Below are positions 47,399 through 56,431 of a DNA stretch of 64,000 nucleotides, one piece after another. The stretch is from NCBI RefSeq assembly GCF_000265295.1, contig NC_018002.1, positions 1,426,001 to 1,490,000 of the forward strand. The letters run 5' to 3'. How positions within the stretch are numbered: position 1 is the stretch's first letter; every line of letters begins with the position of its first letter. The DNA comes from Sulfurospirillum barnesii SES-3. Lineage in GTDB: Bacteria; Campylobacterota; Campylobacteria; Campylobacterales; Sulfurospirillaceae. A program made the position numbers and the translations under genes. The notes beneath the pieces are model-generated. The model saw nothing but the letters and a program-made list of their open reading frames with translations, did no database searches and was not told the DNA's origin.

Positions 47399-47423
47399 AC
47401 ACAAAAAAATCAACGGAGTCTCT

Positions 47424-49385
47424 TTGGCACTTTTAGATCTAATTGGTATTAGCAAAGCATATGAAACACAACAAATTCTCTCAAGTATCGATTTTTCTCT
47501 CCACGAGAAAGAGCGTGTCGCCATTATTGGGAAAAATGGTGGTGGAAAATCAACCCTTATGAAACTTATTTATGGCTCTCTTGAATCCGATGAAGGAAGA
47601 CGTATTCTTCAAAAAAATATTAAAGTGGGCATGCTCGATCAAACACCTCGTTTTAAAGAGGGAATGCATGTTAAAGAGGCAATAGAAGAAGCCCTAAAAG
47701 AGCTCAAAGATGCGAAACTACGCTACGATGAAATTTTAAAAACATTAGAAAAAGATTTTGAAAATACGGCTTTATTGCATGAACAAAGTGAATTGGTCAG
47801 TTATCTGGATATACACGATGCATGGAGTCTGGATGAAAAAATAGAACAGGTCATGTATGAATTTGATTTAAAGCAGTTTGAAAACAGCGATGTCAACCTC
47901 TTAAGCGGAGGAGAACAACGCCGTGTCACCCTTGCGGGACTTATCTTACAAAAGCCAGATATTCTTCTTTTGGATGAGCCAACCAACCATTTGGATGTCT
48001 ATATGGTCGAATTTTTAGAAGAGATGATCTTAAAGGGTAAGTTTACCCTCCTCTTTATTTCACACGACCGCTATTTTATTGACCATATTGCCACACGTAC
48101 CATTGAGATTGATGATGGAATGCTGCGTAGTTTTGAGGGAGGGTATGAAAATTATCTTACATGTAAAGAGTTATTAATTCTATCGCTCCAAAAGCAACAT
48201 GAAAATCTTCTCAAATACCTCAAAGGGGAAGAAGAGTGGTTACGAAGAGGGGTTAAAGCTCGCTTAAAACGTAATGAAGGACGTAAACAAAGGGTTTTTG
48301 AACTGCGTGAAAATGCAAAAAAAAATCCCTCTTTGGTGAAAAAACTCAAACTTGAGTTAGAACGAGAAAAACACAATTTTAACGGTGAAAAAATTGTTAA
48401 CAAGCAAAAAATGCTTTTTGAAATCTATAACATTCATAAAAAGCTGGGCGATAAACTGTTGATTAAAGATTTTAGTACCCGTATTTTACAAAAAGACCGT
48501 ATTGCTATTGTTGGGAAAAATGGGGCTGGAAAATCAACCTTGCTTAAAATTTTACTCGGTGATATGACGGTAGATAGTGGAAAATTTGACAAGGGTGAAT
48601 TTAAAGTTGGCTACTTTGACCAACAACGCCTTATGCTGGATGAAAATAAAAATCTCATTGAAACTTTTTGCCCTAATGGTGGCGATAGGGTGGATGTCAA
48701 GGGGAAAAATATCCATGTGTTTGGCTACTTAAAAGATTTTTTATTTCCTAAAGAAGATTTAAACAAGAAAATTGGCGTTTTAAGTGGTGGAGAAAAAAAC
48801 CGTGTTGCCCTTGCCCTACTTTTTGCTCAAGAAGTGGATTGTCTCATTTTAGATGAACCAACCAATGATTTGGATATTCCTACGATTAATATTTTAGAAG
48901 AGTATATTCAAAGTTTTAGTGGTGCTGTTATTTTTGTGAGTCATGATCGTTATTTTGTTGATAAGATTGCCAATAAACTCTATGTCTTTAAAGGTGAGGG
49001 ACTTATTGAAGAGAGTTACCAAAGCTACAGTGAGTATTTAGAAATTGAAAAAGAGATTAAAGAACTTGAGGGCATGGAAGCCTCCACCCATACCGTAACA
49101 CCTTTAAAAGAAGAACCAAAAACCCTTAAAAATAAAGAGAGTATTCCTACAAAACTTAGCTACAAAGAACAGCGCTTACTGGAAACACTCCCTGTGCACA
49201 TTCAAACCTTAGAAGATGAAATTAAAGAGATTAAACGCTGTCTTAGCAATCCAGAGTGCTACCAACGTATTGGACTCACACAACTCTCACAAACCCTTGA
49301 AGAAAAAGAAGCCCTTTTAGAACCTCTTATTGAGGAACTTTTACTTATTGAAGAAAAAGCAGAAATCATGCAAAAAGGCTTTTAG
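47424..49385 (+). CDS. ABC-F family ATPase (Uup/EttA-like)
   Basis: This 653-residue cytoplasmic protein has two ABC domains and no membrane part: Walker A G-K-N-G-G-G-K-S-T and G-K-N-G-A-G-K-S-T, signatures L-S-G-G-E-Q-R-R and L-S-G-G-E-K-N-R, and Walker B L-L-L-D-E-P-T-N-H-L-D and L-I-L-D-E-P-T-N-D-L-D. The C-terminal coiled coil (about 570-650) is as in Uup. ABC-F proteins act on ribosomes. TTG 47424 has GGAG six bases upstream. A palindrome copy at 48157-48166 is read T-C-K. Confidence 0.92.
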   Translation: MALLDLIGISKAYETQQILSSIDFSLHEKERVAIIGKNGGGKSTLMKLIYGSLESDEGRRILQKNIKVGMLDQTPRFKEGMHVKEAIEEALKELKDAKLRYDEILKTLEKDFENTALLHEQSELVSYLDIHDAWSLDEKIEQVMYEFDLKQFENSDVNLLSGGEQRRVTLAGLILQKPDILLLDEPTNHLDVYMVEFLEEMILKGKFTLLFISHDRYFIDHIATRTIEIDDGMLRSFEGGYENYLTCKELLILSLQKQHENLLKYLKGEEEWLRRGVKARLKRNEGRKQRVFELRENAKKNPSLVKKLKLELEREKHNFNGEKIVNKQKMLFEIYNIHKKLGDKLLIKDFSTRILQKDRIAIVGKNGAGKSTLLKILLGDMTVDSGKFDKGEFKVGYFDQQRLMLDENKNLIETFCPNGGDRVDVKGKNIHVFGYLKDFLFPKEDLNKKIGVLSGGEKNRVALALLFAQEVDCLILDEPTNDLDIPTINILEEYIQSFSGAVIFVSHDRYFVDKIANKLYVFKGEGLIEESYQSYSEYLEIEKEIKELEGMEASTHTVTPLKEEPKTLKNKESIPTKLSYKEQRLLETLPVHIQTLEDEIKEIKRCLSNPECYQRIGLTQLSQTLEEKEALLEPLIEELLLIEEKAEIMQKGF

Positions 49386-49396
49386 CCTTTTTGCAT
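49368..49396. terminator. Terminator between the ABC-F gene and the second chemoreceptor
   Basis: ATGCAAAAAGGC and its complement form a perfect 12-bp stem with a five-base loop. The left arm codes the last residues of the ABC-F protein, and the right arm ends just before the stop of the convergent gene. It can act both ways. Confidence 0.75.
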
Positions 49397-50986
49397 TTAG
49401 ACTTTAAAACTGGAGAGTGTATCATCGAGTGCTTGAGAGGTTTTTAACATCACTTGAGAAATTTGAGCTAACTCTTCAGCAATTTTTTCATTGTTGTGAG
49501 AGAGTCCTAATGTTTTCTTCATCTGTTCCATCATTTGAGTGGTAAGACCTGCAATTTCAAGCACTTTTTGCGACGCTTTTTTGGCATCTTCCATAGACTC
49601 TAAGGTACGTTTTTTCGTCTCTTGTGTCTCTTCTTCTACCTTGCATGCGCTGTTTGAAATATCATGAATATTTTGTGCATTATTTTCCATATGATTGCTT
49701 AGCTGTGTGACACCTTGAACAATCACACTAATGGTTGCATCTATCTCTGCCAATGATTTTTGTGTTCGCTCAGCCAATTTTCGTACTTCATCAGCTACCA
49801 CAGAAAATCCACGTCCATGCTCTCCTGCCCTTGCTGCTTCAATGGCGGCATTTAAAGCTAAAAGATTGGTTTGATCAGCGATCTCTTTAATCATCGCCAA
49901 AATAGATTTGATTTGATTGGTTTGAGAAACAACGCTTTGCACTTGTTGCGCCATTTCTTGCTCATTTTCACTGGCACTATTAATTTTTTGTACCACATCA
50001 TTTAATGAAAGACTCATGGTATCTAAAACATTAAAAGAAGCACTGTTATCTTCAACCGTATGCAAAGCTAAGCGTTTTGACTCATCAAGGTTTTGTTCAA
50101 TGTGCTTCATCAAATCAAAAGACATCTCAATTTGATGTGCTTGCTCTATCACACTTTTAGAAAAGCTGTTGGCATTCTCATTGAGAGTTTCACCTGTATG
50201 CTCGACGTTTTGAGAAATACCTTGCGATGTAAGAATAATGGAATGAATTTTTTCAATAAAAAGATTAATATAATGGGCAATATCTCCCATTTCATCTTTG
50301 CTTTGAATATTAAGACGTGCTCTTAAATCACCATTCCCCCCACTTAAATCTTTTACACGCTCTCTTAAAAGCATCAAAGGATTTCCAACCACACGCTTAA
50401 GCAACCACATAATCAAAATAGCTGTCAAGACCAATGAAAGTGCGAAAATGCTTAACAATTTCCAACTCATTTGCAAAATATAAGCATCAATCGTCTCAAA
50501 TGAGAAGGTCATATCCATGACACCTAAAACATCACCCACCTTTGAGGTTGGATGACAGGCAAGACAATCTTGTTCTGCAATTAAAGGCTTAAGAAGCCTC
50601 AACCTATGCCCTTTTTCATCATCCAACTCAATATTTTTAGAGCGAGGATTTTTAAAAATAGAAACAACGGCCTCATCACTAGAAAGTTTTGCATTGATCC
50701 CAAAAGCATCAATGACCGCTTGTGATTGGTGGATTTTGAGCTCTTTAATATCTTTCATTTGCCCTGCATCATGCAAGGACTTTTCAATCAGCTCTCTATC
50801 TCCCAAATTCATCGTTGCACGCACTGTTTGAAAAACAGATTGACTTAAAAGGTCTAAGTTCGTCTCACTTTGAAGTTGCGAAGACTTTCTAAATTCGCTG
50901 ACAATAAAAAATTGTAAGACAATAAAACTTACCAACAACAAAGGAATAAGCGTTAAACCTATTTTGACACCAAGCCCTCTTTGCAT
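49397..50986 (-). CDS. Chemoreceptor with a periplasmic c-type haem motif
   Basis: This 529-residue protein has a membrane helix (about 10-32), a periplasmic domain (about 33-170), a second helix (about 172-195), HAMP and a signalling domain with [16 protein letters not shown]. Residues 141-145 are C-L-A-C-H, a haem c attachment site just before the second helix. Haem-containing sensor domains of this kind are known in Geobacter chemoreceptors and could sense redox state or gases such as NO. ATG 50986 has GAGG upstream. Confidence 0.9.
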   Translation of the reverse strand: MQRGLGVKIGLTLIPLLLVSFIVLQFFIVSEFRKSSQLQSETNLDLLSQSVFQTVRATMNLGDRELIEKSLHDAGQMKDIKELKIHQSQAVIDAFGINAKLSSDEAVVSIFKNPRSKNIELDDEKGHRLRLLKPLIAEQDCLACHPTSKVGDVLGVMDMTFSFETIDAYILQMSWKLLSIFALSLVLTAILIMWLLKRVVGNPLMLLRERVKDLSGGNGDLRARLNIQSKDEMGDIAHYINLFIEKIHSIILTSQGISQNVEHTGETLNENANSFSKSVIEQAHQIEMSFDLMKHIEQNLDESKRLALHTVEDNSASFNVLDTMSLSLNDVVQKINSASENEQEMAQQVQSVVSQTNQIKSILAMIKEIADQTNLLALNAAIEAARAGEHGRGFSVVADEVRKLAERTQKSLAEIDATISVIVQGVTQLSNHMENNAQNIHDISNSACKVEEETQETKKRTLESMEDAKKASQKVLEIAGLTTQMMEQMKKTLGLSHNNEKIAEELAQISQVMLKTSQALDDTLSSFKV

Positions 50987-51077
50987 TAACAAAACCTCTT
51001 TGCATTGTGCGCATATTTCTCTACATGTAAAACCAAAAAAACACCTCCATACCCTACTCTTTTTCTATGCTTTATTT

Positions 51078-51083
51078 ATTATA
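51078..51083 (-). promoter_or_regulatory. Candidate -10 box for the haem chemoreceptor
   Basis: On the minus strand TATAAT lies about 92 bases before the chemoreceptor start. A nine-of-ten palindrome relative (51021-51030) lies between them. The remainder of the 50987-51131 gap has no gene. Confidence 0.4.
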
Positions 51084-51131
51084 GTAGAGATAGCTGAGGC
51101 AAAATTTAAACCCATCTAAAAAAGACACTCT

Positions 51132-51431
51132 TTAGCCACACAGTTCCTTTTTGACACGTTCACTCGCCATGCTAATATTCCAAGCGGGCTCCCATACCAC
51201 TTCAATCTCACATGATTCAACACCATCAATTTTTAAAACGGCCTCTTTCGTCCACTGCTGAATCAACTCATGCAATGGACATCCTTTTGTGGAGAGGGTC
51301 ATGGTCACATGAACATTGTTTTGTGCATTTACTTTAACCCCATAAATCAACCCTAAAGAGACAATATCAAACCCAACTTCTGGGTCAATGACTGTTGAAA
51401 TTGCTCCATAAACCTCTTCTTCTGTAATCAT
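51132..51431 (-). CDS. DUF59/MIP18-type iron-sulfur assembly factor
   Basis: This 99-residue protein has the DUF59 pattern: E-E-V-Y-G-A-I-S-T-V-I-D-P-E-V-G-F-D-I-V-S-L-G, then T-M-T-L-S-T-K-G-C-P-L-H with the conserved Cys, and V-W-E-P-A-W. Related SufT, PaaD and MIP18 proteins help mature iron-sulfur enzymes. It overlaps the upstream membrane gene by four bases (ATGA), so its target may be in the same pathway. Confidence 0.85.
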   Translation of the reverse strand: MITEEEVYGAISTVIDPEVGFDIVSLGLIYGVKVNAQNNVHVTMTLSTKGCPLHELIQQWTKEAVLKIDGVESCEIEVVWEPAWNISMASERVKKELCG

Positions 51432-52699
51432 TTTTCATTCTCCTTTATTTTGAAATTAAACGCATACATAGCATTAAACGCAACCAAAACCAATGAAAGC
51501 AGTAAAATCACACTACCATAGAAAAAAACCTTCTGCTCTTGCATCAAAATACCGCTAGCTTGAAGGATAACGGCTAGCCACAAACTGTATGTTTGGGTAT
51601 TGGCTGTTTTGGTATGCACCATTTGGTGTAACAGTGGTACTTTTTGTTTTCCAACCAAAGGTGAGAATTTTTCATACCAAATCAAAAATGGTAAAATCTT
51701 ATAAATATGCCCCACAATAAAAGAGAGTAAAAAACCAAAAAAGAAAAACACGCCAAAGAGCATGGCAAATTTTTCCTCTCCTTTTAGGGCATACACACTG
51801 ACACTTAGCATACTCACACTTAATGAGACCCACGCAAAAACACTGTTTTTCACCCAATAGTCATTTTGTTTACGCACCCTCTGCCGCATAACAATCACCA
51901 TTTGAATGAGATAAAATGCCATGCCTAAAAACATCAGTGCTAGTGCAGTGAATTTAAAGAAATTGTCTAAGCCAAACACAAAGGTTGCCATACCAAGCGC
52001 AATGCCTAGGGTATATACAGACAATGCTCGTTTTATCCACATGTCACTAAAACCATGAGAAAGTGAAAACATAGGAATTAAAACCATCGAAACCCCCATG
52101 ACAATCATCATCACAAAGCCACCCAATGTTCCAATAATATGTGCTTTTACCCATGCATCAATGTCTATTTCTAAAAGCCCATGTTCTAATGTTAAGCCTA
52201 TTAAAAGCCCTAGCGTAACCGATACAAAAAGAAAAAGGGTTGCAATGAGTAAAAACCACCCGATTAAACGTATCTTCTCTAAACGGTAAAAGGTCATAAA
52301 CACATTCACACAGAAAATCGCCATGGAAAGATACGTAATCACCGCACCATAAGGAATGAGCAGATGAAGGGTACTTACACTAAAACCACTTACCATCAAC
52401 GCCACACCAATAACGTACATGTAAAACTGAACATACGCAAAATCTTTCGAAAAAATAGGTGCTTCAAGCACCACGGGTAAGAGTTGGTACATTGCCCCAA
52501 AGATAATCATCATCACAAAACCAAGCAAATAAAGATGTGAGAATGCGGCAAGCGATAAAGAGAGAAAAGAGCCTAAACTATCAGCACTCATACTTAAAAG
52601 TCCCACACCACTGAGACTTAAAAACACAATCCCCGCAATGAAAAAATGCGCAACCAAAATAAAAGGAGGTGCCATCTCTGTGGCAAGTGAAGGTTTCAT
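51428..52699 (-). CDS. 12-TM haem-copper-oxidase-like or NnrS-like membrane protein
   Basis: This 423-residue protein is almost entirely membrane helices (about 12). Conserved-looking His occur in S-H-L-Y-L-L-G-F, K-A-H-I-I-G-T-L-G-G-F and G-H-I-Y-K-I-L-P-F-L-I-W-Y. The pattern recalls subunit I-like proteins and NnrS. These occur beside DUF2249 proteins in nitrogen-oxide gene sets, but the substrate cannot be read from sequence. ATG 52699 with GGGG upstream is chosen; GTG 52714 is possible and overlaps the previous stop. Confidence 0.7.
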   Translation of the reverse strand: MKPSLATEMAPPFILVAHFFIAGIVFLSLSGVGLLSMSADSLGSFLSLSLAAFSHLYLLGFVMMIIFGAMYQLLPVVLEAPIFSKDFAYVQFYMYVIGVALMVSGFSVSTLHLLIPYGAVITYLSMAIFCVNVFMTFYRLEKIRLIGWFLLIATLFLFVSVTLGLLIGLTLEHGLLEIDIDAWVKAHIIGTLGGFVMMIVMGVSMVLIPMFSLSHGFSDMWIKRALSVYTLGIALGMATFVFGLDNFFKFTALALMFLGMAFYLIQMVIVMRQRVRKQNDYWVKNSVFAWVSLSVSMLSVSVYALKGEEKFAMLFGVFFFFGFLLSFIVGHIYKILPFLIWYEKFSPLVGKQKVPLLHQMVHTKTANTQTYSLWLAVILQASGILMQEQKVFFYGSVILLLSLVLVAFNAMYAFNFKIKENEK

Positions 52700-52703
52700 A
52701 CCC

Positions 52704-53036
52704 TTACCCCGCACAATGCTTTTGGCTTAAATCGACGTTATCACTCATACCCTCTTTGTAGGAGAAAATGAGTTTGAGTTTAGCACCTTCAAGCTCTATG
52801 ACTTCAATGTCATAAAAGCCATCAATTTTTGCTAACAACCCCACAGGAGAGCGGTGGTTCATCATCACAACTTTTTTATGAGGTGCATCTAAAAGCTCTA
52901 GGGCAAGCATTGCATTCACCATGGGTTCTGGTGGAACACACATGGATGTATCAAACTCTATATACTCAATACCATCATGCGTATAGGTGACAAAAGGAAC
53001 CGTTGCATCGTTTACATGTAAAGAAATAGGGGTCAT
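52704..53036 (-). CDS. DUF2249-like protein
   Basis: This 110-residue protein has M-C-V-P-P-E-P-M-V-N-A-M-L-A-L-E-L-L and N-H-R-S-P-V-G-L-L-A-K-I in the layout of DUF2249 domains, small TusA-like folds found with respiratory NO genes. It is first in a three-gene operon with the 12-TM and DUF59 genes. A palindrome copy at 53011-53022 is read L-H-V-N. The role is unknown; the operon suggests redox or nitrogen-oxide handling. Confidence 0.6.
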   Translation of the reverse strand: MTPISLHVNDATVPFVTYTHDGIEYIEFDTSMCVPPEPMVNAMLALELLDAPHKKVVMMNHRSPVGLLAKIDGFYDIEVIELEGAKLKLIFSYKEGMSDNVDLSQKHCAG

Positions 53037-53174
53037 TGTTTCATCCTTTTTAAGATTTATTTGGATGAAACTATAGTGGAAGATAAAAGGGATTTCCTTA
53101 ATCTAAATCAATAAAAAGAGAAAAAGTATCTGAATTGAAGAAGAAGCCCAAAAAATGGGCTTCTAAAGAAGTTT

Positions 53175-54707
53175 TTAGTGTAAAAAGTGTCGAACACCCG
53201 TGAAATAAAGTGCCATGCCATACGCATTCGCCGCAGCAATCACTTCATCATCCCTAATGCTTCCACCTGGCTCAATAATGGCTTTCACCCCAGCAACTGC
53301 TGCCGCATCAATGCTATCACGGAAAGGGAAAAACGCTTCACTGGCTAGTGCTGCGCCACTCACATCAATGCCCATATCTTCTGCTTTTCGAAGCGCTGCT
53401 TTTGCAGCATCCACACGACTGGTCATCCCCATGCCAATGGCAACCATGGCGCTATCTTTGACATACACCACACAGTTTGATTTGGTTAAGCTCGCCACTT
53501 TATAAGCAATTTCAAGGTCACTCATTTCTTGCTTAGAGGCTTGACGGGTGGTTAAACATTTTGCTTGTGTTATTTCTTCATCACGTACCACATCGCTCTG
53601 CTGAAATACAAAACCACCATCCACATGTTTAAAGTCATACGCATCTTCGCTCAATACGAGATATTTGCTCTCTTGCGTAAAGATTTTAATGCGTTTTTTA
53701 CTTTCAAAAACAGCCAAAGCCTCTTCATCGACATTCGCCGCAATGATGACTTCCACAAAAATTTCATTGATTTTTTCTGCTAAGGCTTTATCTAGCGTTC
53801 CATTAATGGCGACCACACCACCATACGCTGAAACAGGGTCACATTTTAAGGCTTTAACATAACTGTCCAAAAGGTTTTCACCGATGGCAAATCCACACGG
53901 ATTGGCATGTTTAATAATACACACCGCAGGCGCATCCCCAAAGGATGCAGCAATTTTAACTGCACCGTTGATGTCGGTCATATTGTTAAAACTTGCCTCG
54001 CCTTTGAGGGTTTTAAAATGGTTGGTAAAGAAGTAGTCAAACTCATACAATGCCCCTTTTTGATGAGGGTTTTCGCCATAACGGGTATCAAACGCTTTAG
54101 TGCCTACAATAAACTGTTTCTCACCAAATCCACCATTAAAACGCTGGTTCATATAGTTAGCAATCATGCTATCGTATGCTGCGGTATGCTCATACGCTTT
54201 AATCATTAAAGAGCGTCTAAATTCGAGTGTATTGCTCCCAGATTTAAGAACATCAATCACCCTATCGTAATCCAAAACATCGGTGACAATCATGACATCG
54301 TTAAAGTTTTTTGCCGCACTTCGCACCATTGCAGGACCACCGATGTCGATATTTTCGATAATCTCATCAAAATCATCCGTTTTGGCAATTGTCTCTTTAA
54401 ACGGATAAAGATTGACACACACCACATCAATACCCTCAATGCCATGCTCTTTTGCAACCTTTACATGTAAAGGCAAATCTCTACGGTGTAAAATACCACC
54501 ATGAATCATCGGATTAAGGGTTTTAACCCTACCATCAAACATCTCAGGAAATTTTGTCACTTCAGAAATTTCAAGGGCTTTAATGCCCTCTTCTTTTAAG
54601 AGTTTATACGTTCCACCTGTGGAAATAACCTCAAAACCAAGCCCTACCAATTCTTTTGCAAACTCAACAATCCCAGTCTTATCACTGACACTAATTAACG
54701 CTCTCAC
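53175..54707 (-). CDS. purH: Bifunctional AICAR formyltransferase/IMP cyclohydrolase
   Basis: This 510-residue enzyme makes the last two steps to IMP. The N-terminal cyclohydrolase part starts [11 protein letters not shown] and has S-T-G-G-T and G-R-V-K-T-L. The C-terminal transformylase has the K-H-A-N-P-C-G motif and F-P-F-R-D near the end. It starts at GTG 54707 with AAAGGAA upstream. The gene stands alone. A palindrome copy at 54460-54471 is read L-H-V-K. Confidence 0.97.
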   Translation of the reverse strand: MRALISVSDKTGIVEFAKELVGLGFEVISTGGTYKLLKEEGIKALEISEVTKFPEMFDGRVKTLNPMIHGGILHRRDLPLHVKVAKEHGIEGIDVVCVNLYPFKETIAKTDDFDEIIENIDIGGPAMVRSAAKNFNDVMIVTDVLDYDRVIDVLKSGSNTLEFRRSLMIKAYEHTAAYDSMIANYMNQRFNGGFGEKQFIVGTKAFDTRYGENPHQKGALYEFDYFFTNHFKTLKGEASFNNMTDINGAVKIAASFGDAPAVCIIKHANPCGFAIGENLLDSYVKALKCDPVSAYGGVVAINGTLDKALAEKINEIFVEVIIAANVDEEALAVFESKKRIKIFTQESKYLVLSEDAYDFKHVDGGFVFQQSDVVRDEEITQAKCLTTRQASKQEMSDLEIAYKVASLTKSNCVVYVKDSAMVAIGMGMTSRVDAAKAALRKAEDMGIDVSGAALASEAFFPFRDSIDAAAVAGVKAIIEPGGSIRDDEVIAAANAYGMALYFTGVRHFLH

Positions 54708-54798
54708 ATGATTCCTTTATTCGTTTTATTAATAATTCATTGTTACTTTTATTTTACAATACCTTCCTTTTAGGACGCATTAAACTTTGGAGCATACT

Positions 54799-55236
54799 AT
54801 GACCTCTTTACCCTCTTCTTCCCAAAAAACATGGTTCATCTTGTTTGCAAGTTGGCTTGTTGCCATGATTTCCACACTCGGAAGCCTTTTTTTTAGTGAA
54901 GTGATGTTTTTTCCACCTTGTGTGATGTGTTGGTACCAGCGTATCGCCATGTATCCACTAGCACTGATTTTCTTTGTGGCACTTTTTTCAAGTGATAAAA
55001 CGGTGTTTAAATACGCCATGCCTTTAGTCCTTACAGGGCTCTTTTTTGCCCTCTATCACAACTTACTTTCATGGGGCATTCTTCCAGAAGCTGCCGCACC
55101 TTGTACGCAAGGTGTTTCATGCACGAGTGAATATATTAACTGGTTTGGATTTATCTCTATCCAATTTCTTTCTTTAAGTGCGTTTAGCATGCTTTTTATT
55201 CTCTTACTTTGTCTCAAAAAAAAGGATACACAATGA
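54799..55236 (+). CDS. dsbB: DsbB-like disulfide bond formation protein
   Basis: This 145-residue membrane protein has four helices and the quinone-linked C-V-M-C motif in P-C-V-M-C-W-Y-Q-R-I-A-M-Y-P. A second Cys pair lies in a periplasmic loop (C-T-Q-G-V-S-C). DsbB reoxidises DsbA with quinones. ATG 54799 has GGAG upstream. It overlaps the thioredoxin-like gene as ATGA, so the two are an enzyme pair. Confidence 0.9.
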   Translation: MTSLPSSSQKTWFILFASWLVAMISTLGSLFFSEVMFFPPCVMCWYQRIAMYPLALIFFVALFSSDKTVFKYAMPLVLTGLFFALYHNLLSWGILPEAAAPCTQGVSCTSEYINWFGFISIQFLSLSAFSMLFILLLCLKKKDTQ

Positions 55237-55859
55237 AAAAACAATGGATAATTTTGACCTCACTGATGGTACTTGTGGGACTTTATTTTGGTGGAAGTTA
55301 CCTTTATAAAAATGCAGACCATCGTGTTGCCGATGAAAAAACATCCGCCCTGATGCGCCCTCATGCCTTTATTATTGGAAACCCCGATGCAAAAACAACC
55401 ATTGTTGAGTTTTTTGACCCAGCCTGTGGTACATGTAAAAGTTTTTACCCCTTTGTCAAAGAGATACTCAAACAACACCCAGAAAAATTAAAACTAGCCT
55501 TGCGCTATGCTCCCTTTCATAAAGATTCTTACTATGTTGTTGCGATGATTGAAGCCTCACGTCTGCAAGGAAAATACCTTGAAACCCTTGAGATTATTTA
55601 CAAATATCAAGAAAAATGGGTGAGCAATCACACCCCAAACATTGCGCTCATTTGGGCATTTTTGCCTGAGGCGGGTGTTGATATTGAAAGGCTTAAAAAC
55701 GATATGAAAAAACCTGAAATAGACGCAATCATTAAGCAAGATATAGCCGATACACAAACGCTAGGGGTAAGAGCCACTCCTGAGTTTTTTGTCAATGGTA
55801 AGCCTTTGATTACCTTTGGAAGAAAAGAACTACAAGCCTTAATTGCATCAGAATTATAA
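55233..55859 (+). CDS. DsbA-like periplasmic thiol oxidoreductase
   Basis: This 208-residue protein has a signal anchor (about 5-25) and a DsbA-type thioredoxin fold with the active site C-G-T-C in F-F-D-P-A-C-G-T-C. A cis-Pro segment T-P-E-F-F-V-N-G-K lies near the end. It is the likely substrate of the DsbB-like protein before it. A near copy of the palindrome (55430-55438) codes the T-C-K of the active site, so here the match may simply be coding constraint. Confidence 0.88.
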   Translation: MKKQWIILTSLMVLVGLYFGGSYLYKNADHRVADEKTSALMRPHAFIIGNPDAKTTIVEFFDPACGTCKSFYPFVKEILKQHPEKLKLALRYAPFHKDSYYVVAMIEASRLQGKYLETLEIIYKYQEKWVSNHTPNIALIWAFLPEAGVDIERLKNDMKKPEIDAIIKQDIADTQTLGVRATPEFFVNGKPLITFGRKELQALIASEL

Positions 55860-55861
55860 AA

Positions 55862-55884
55862 GAGGAAAAGCCTAGCTTTTCCTC
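55862..55884. terminator. Terminator between the dsbA-like and thioesterase genes
   Basis: GAGGAAAAGC and its complement form a perfect 10-bp stem with a three-base loop between two convergent genes. It reaches the stop codon of the minus-strand gene. Confidence 0.7.
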
Positions 55885-56356
55885 ATTCGTGACAATCACA
55901 CCCATGAAGCCTGATTTCTCTTCGTTTTTTAGCCGCTTTAAAACGCTTTTTTTGAATCTCTGTCTCAGGCTGGAGTGTTGGAACAGGCGTTGGTTTTCCA
56001 TCTTCACCCATTGCCACCATGGTAAAAAAACAGCTATTGGTGTGTATCGCTGTTCCTTTTTTAATATCTTCAGAAATGACTTTAATACCCACTTCCATCG
56101 ACGTCGTTCCTGTGTAATTGACACTGGCTAAAAACGTCAGCAGTGAGCCTACGGAGACAGGATGTTTAAATATAACTTGATCCACTGACATCGTAACCAC
56201 ATAAGAGCCACAATAACGTGTTGCACACGCATAAGCAACTTGATCCATCAGTTTAAGCAGGTCTCCACCGTGCACATTGCCCACAAAATTGGCTTTATCT
56301 GGGGTCATAAGAACAGACATAGAAAGTGTATGTTTTTCAAAAGGAGTTGAAAGCAT
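55883..56356 (-). CDS. Hotdog-fold acyl-CoA thioesterase (YciA-like)
   Basis: This 157-residue protein has the hotdog signature N-F-V-G-N-V-H-G-G-D-L-L-K-L-M-D-Q-V-A-Y and a V-D-Q-V-I-F-K-H-P-V strand, as in YciA/BACH thioesterases that cleave acyl-CoA. The tail ends R-L-H-G-C-D-C-H-E, an unusual Cys/His end. A palindrome copy (56365-56376) lies nine bases upstream of the ATG. Confidence 0.88.
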   Translation of the reverse strand: MLSTPFEKHTLSMSVLMTPDKANFVGNVHGGDLLKLMDQVAYACATRYCGSYVVTMSVDQVIFKHPVSVGSLLTFLASVNYTGTTSMEVGIKVISEDIKKGTAIHTNSCFFTMVAMGEDGKPTPVPTLQPETEIQKKRFKAAKKRREIRLHGCDCHE

Positions 56357-56394
56357 TTTTTTCCTTTACATGTAAAACGAAATTTTGACAAATA

Positions 56395-56403
56395 TGCTAC
56401 AAT
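56395..56403 (+). promoter_or_regulatory. Candidate extended -10 for the patB-like gene
   Basis: TGCTACAAT fits an extended -10 box and lies about 29 bases before the start at 56432. No -35 box at the right distance is seen. Confidence 0.4.
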
Positions 56404-56431
56404 CATTTCACTAAAAATAAGGATACCTTAT

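Noticed and set aside
47388-47423. Upstream ATG start for the ABC-F gene
   Set aside because: The segment contains a perfect TATAAT box, and the later TTG has GGAG at the right distance and begins the conserved domain.
55430-55438. Palindrome copy in the DsbA-like active site
   Set aside because: It is one base short of the motif and codes the catalytic C-G-T-C followed by Lys, so coding constraint explains it.
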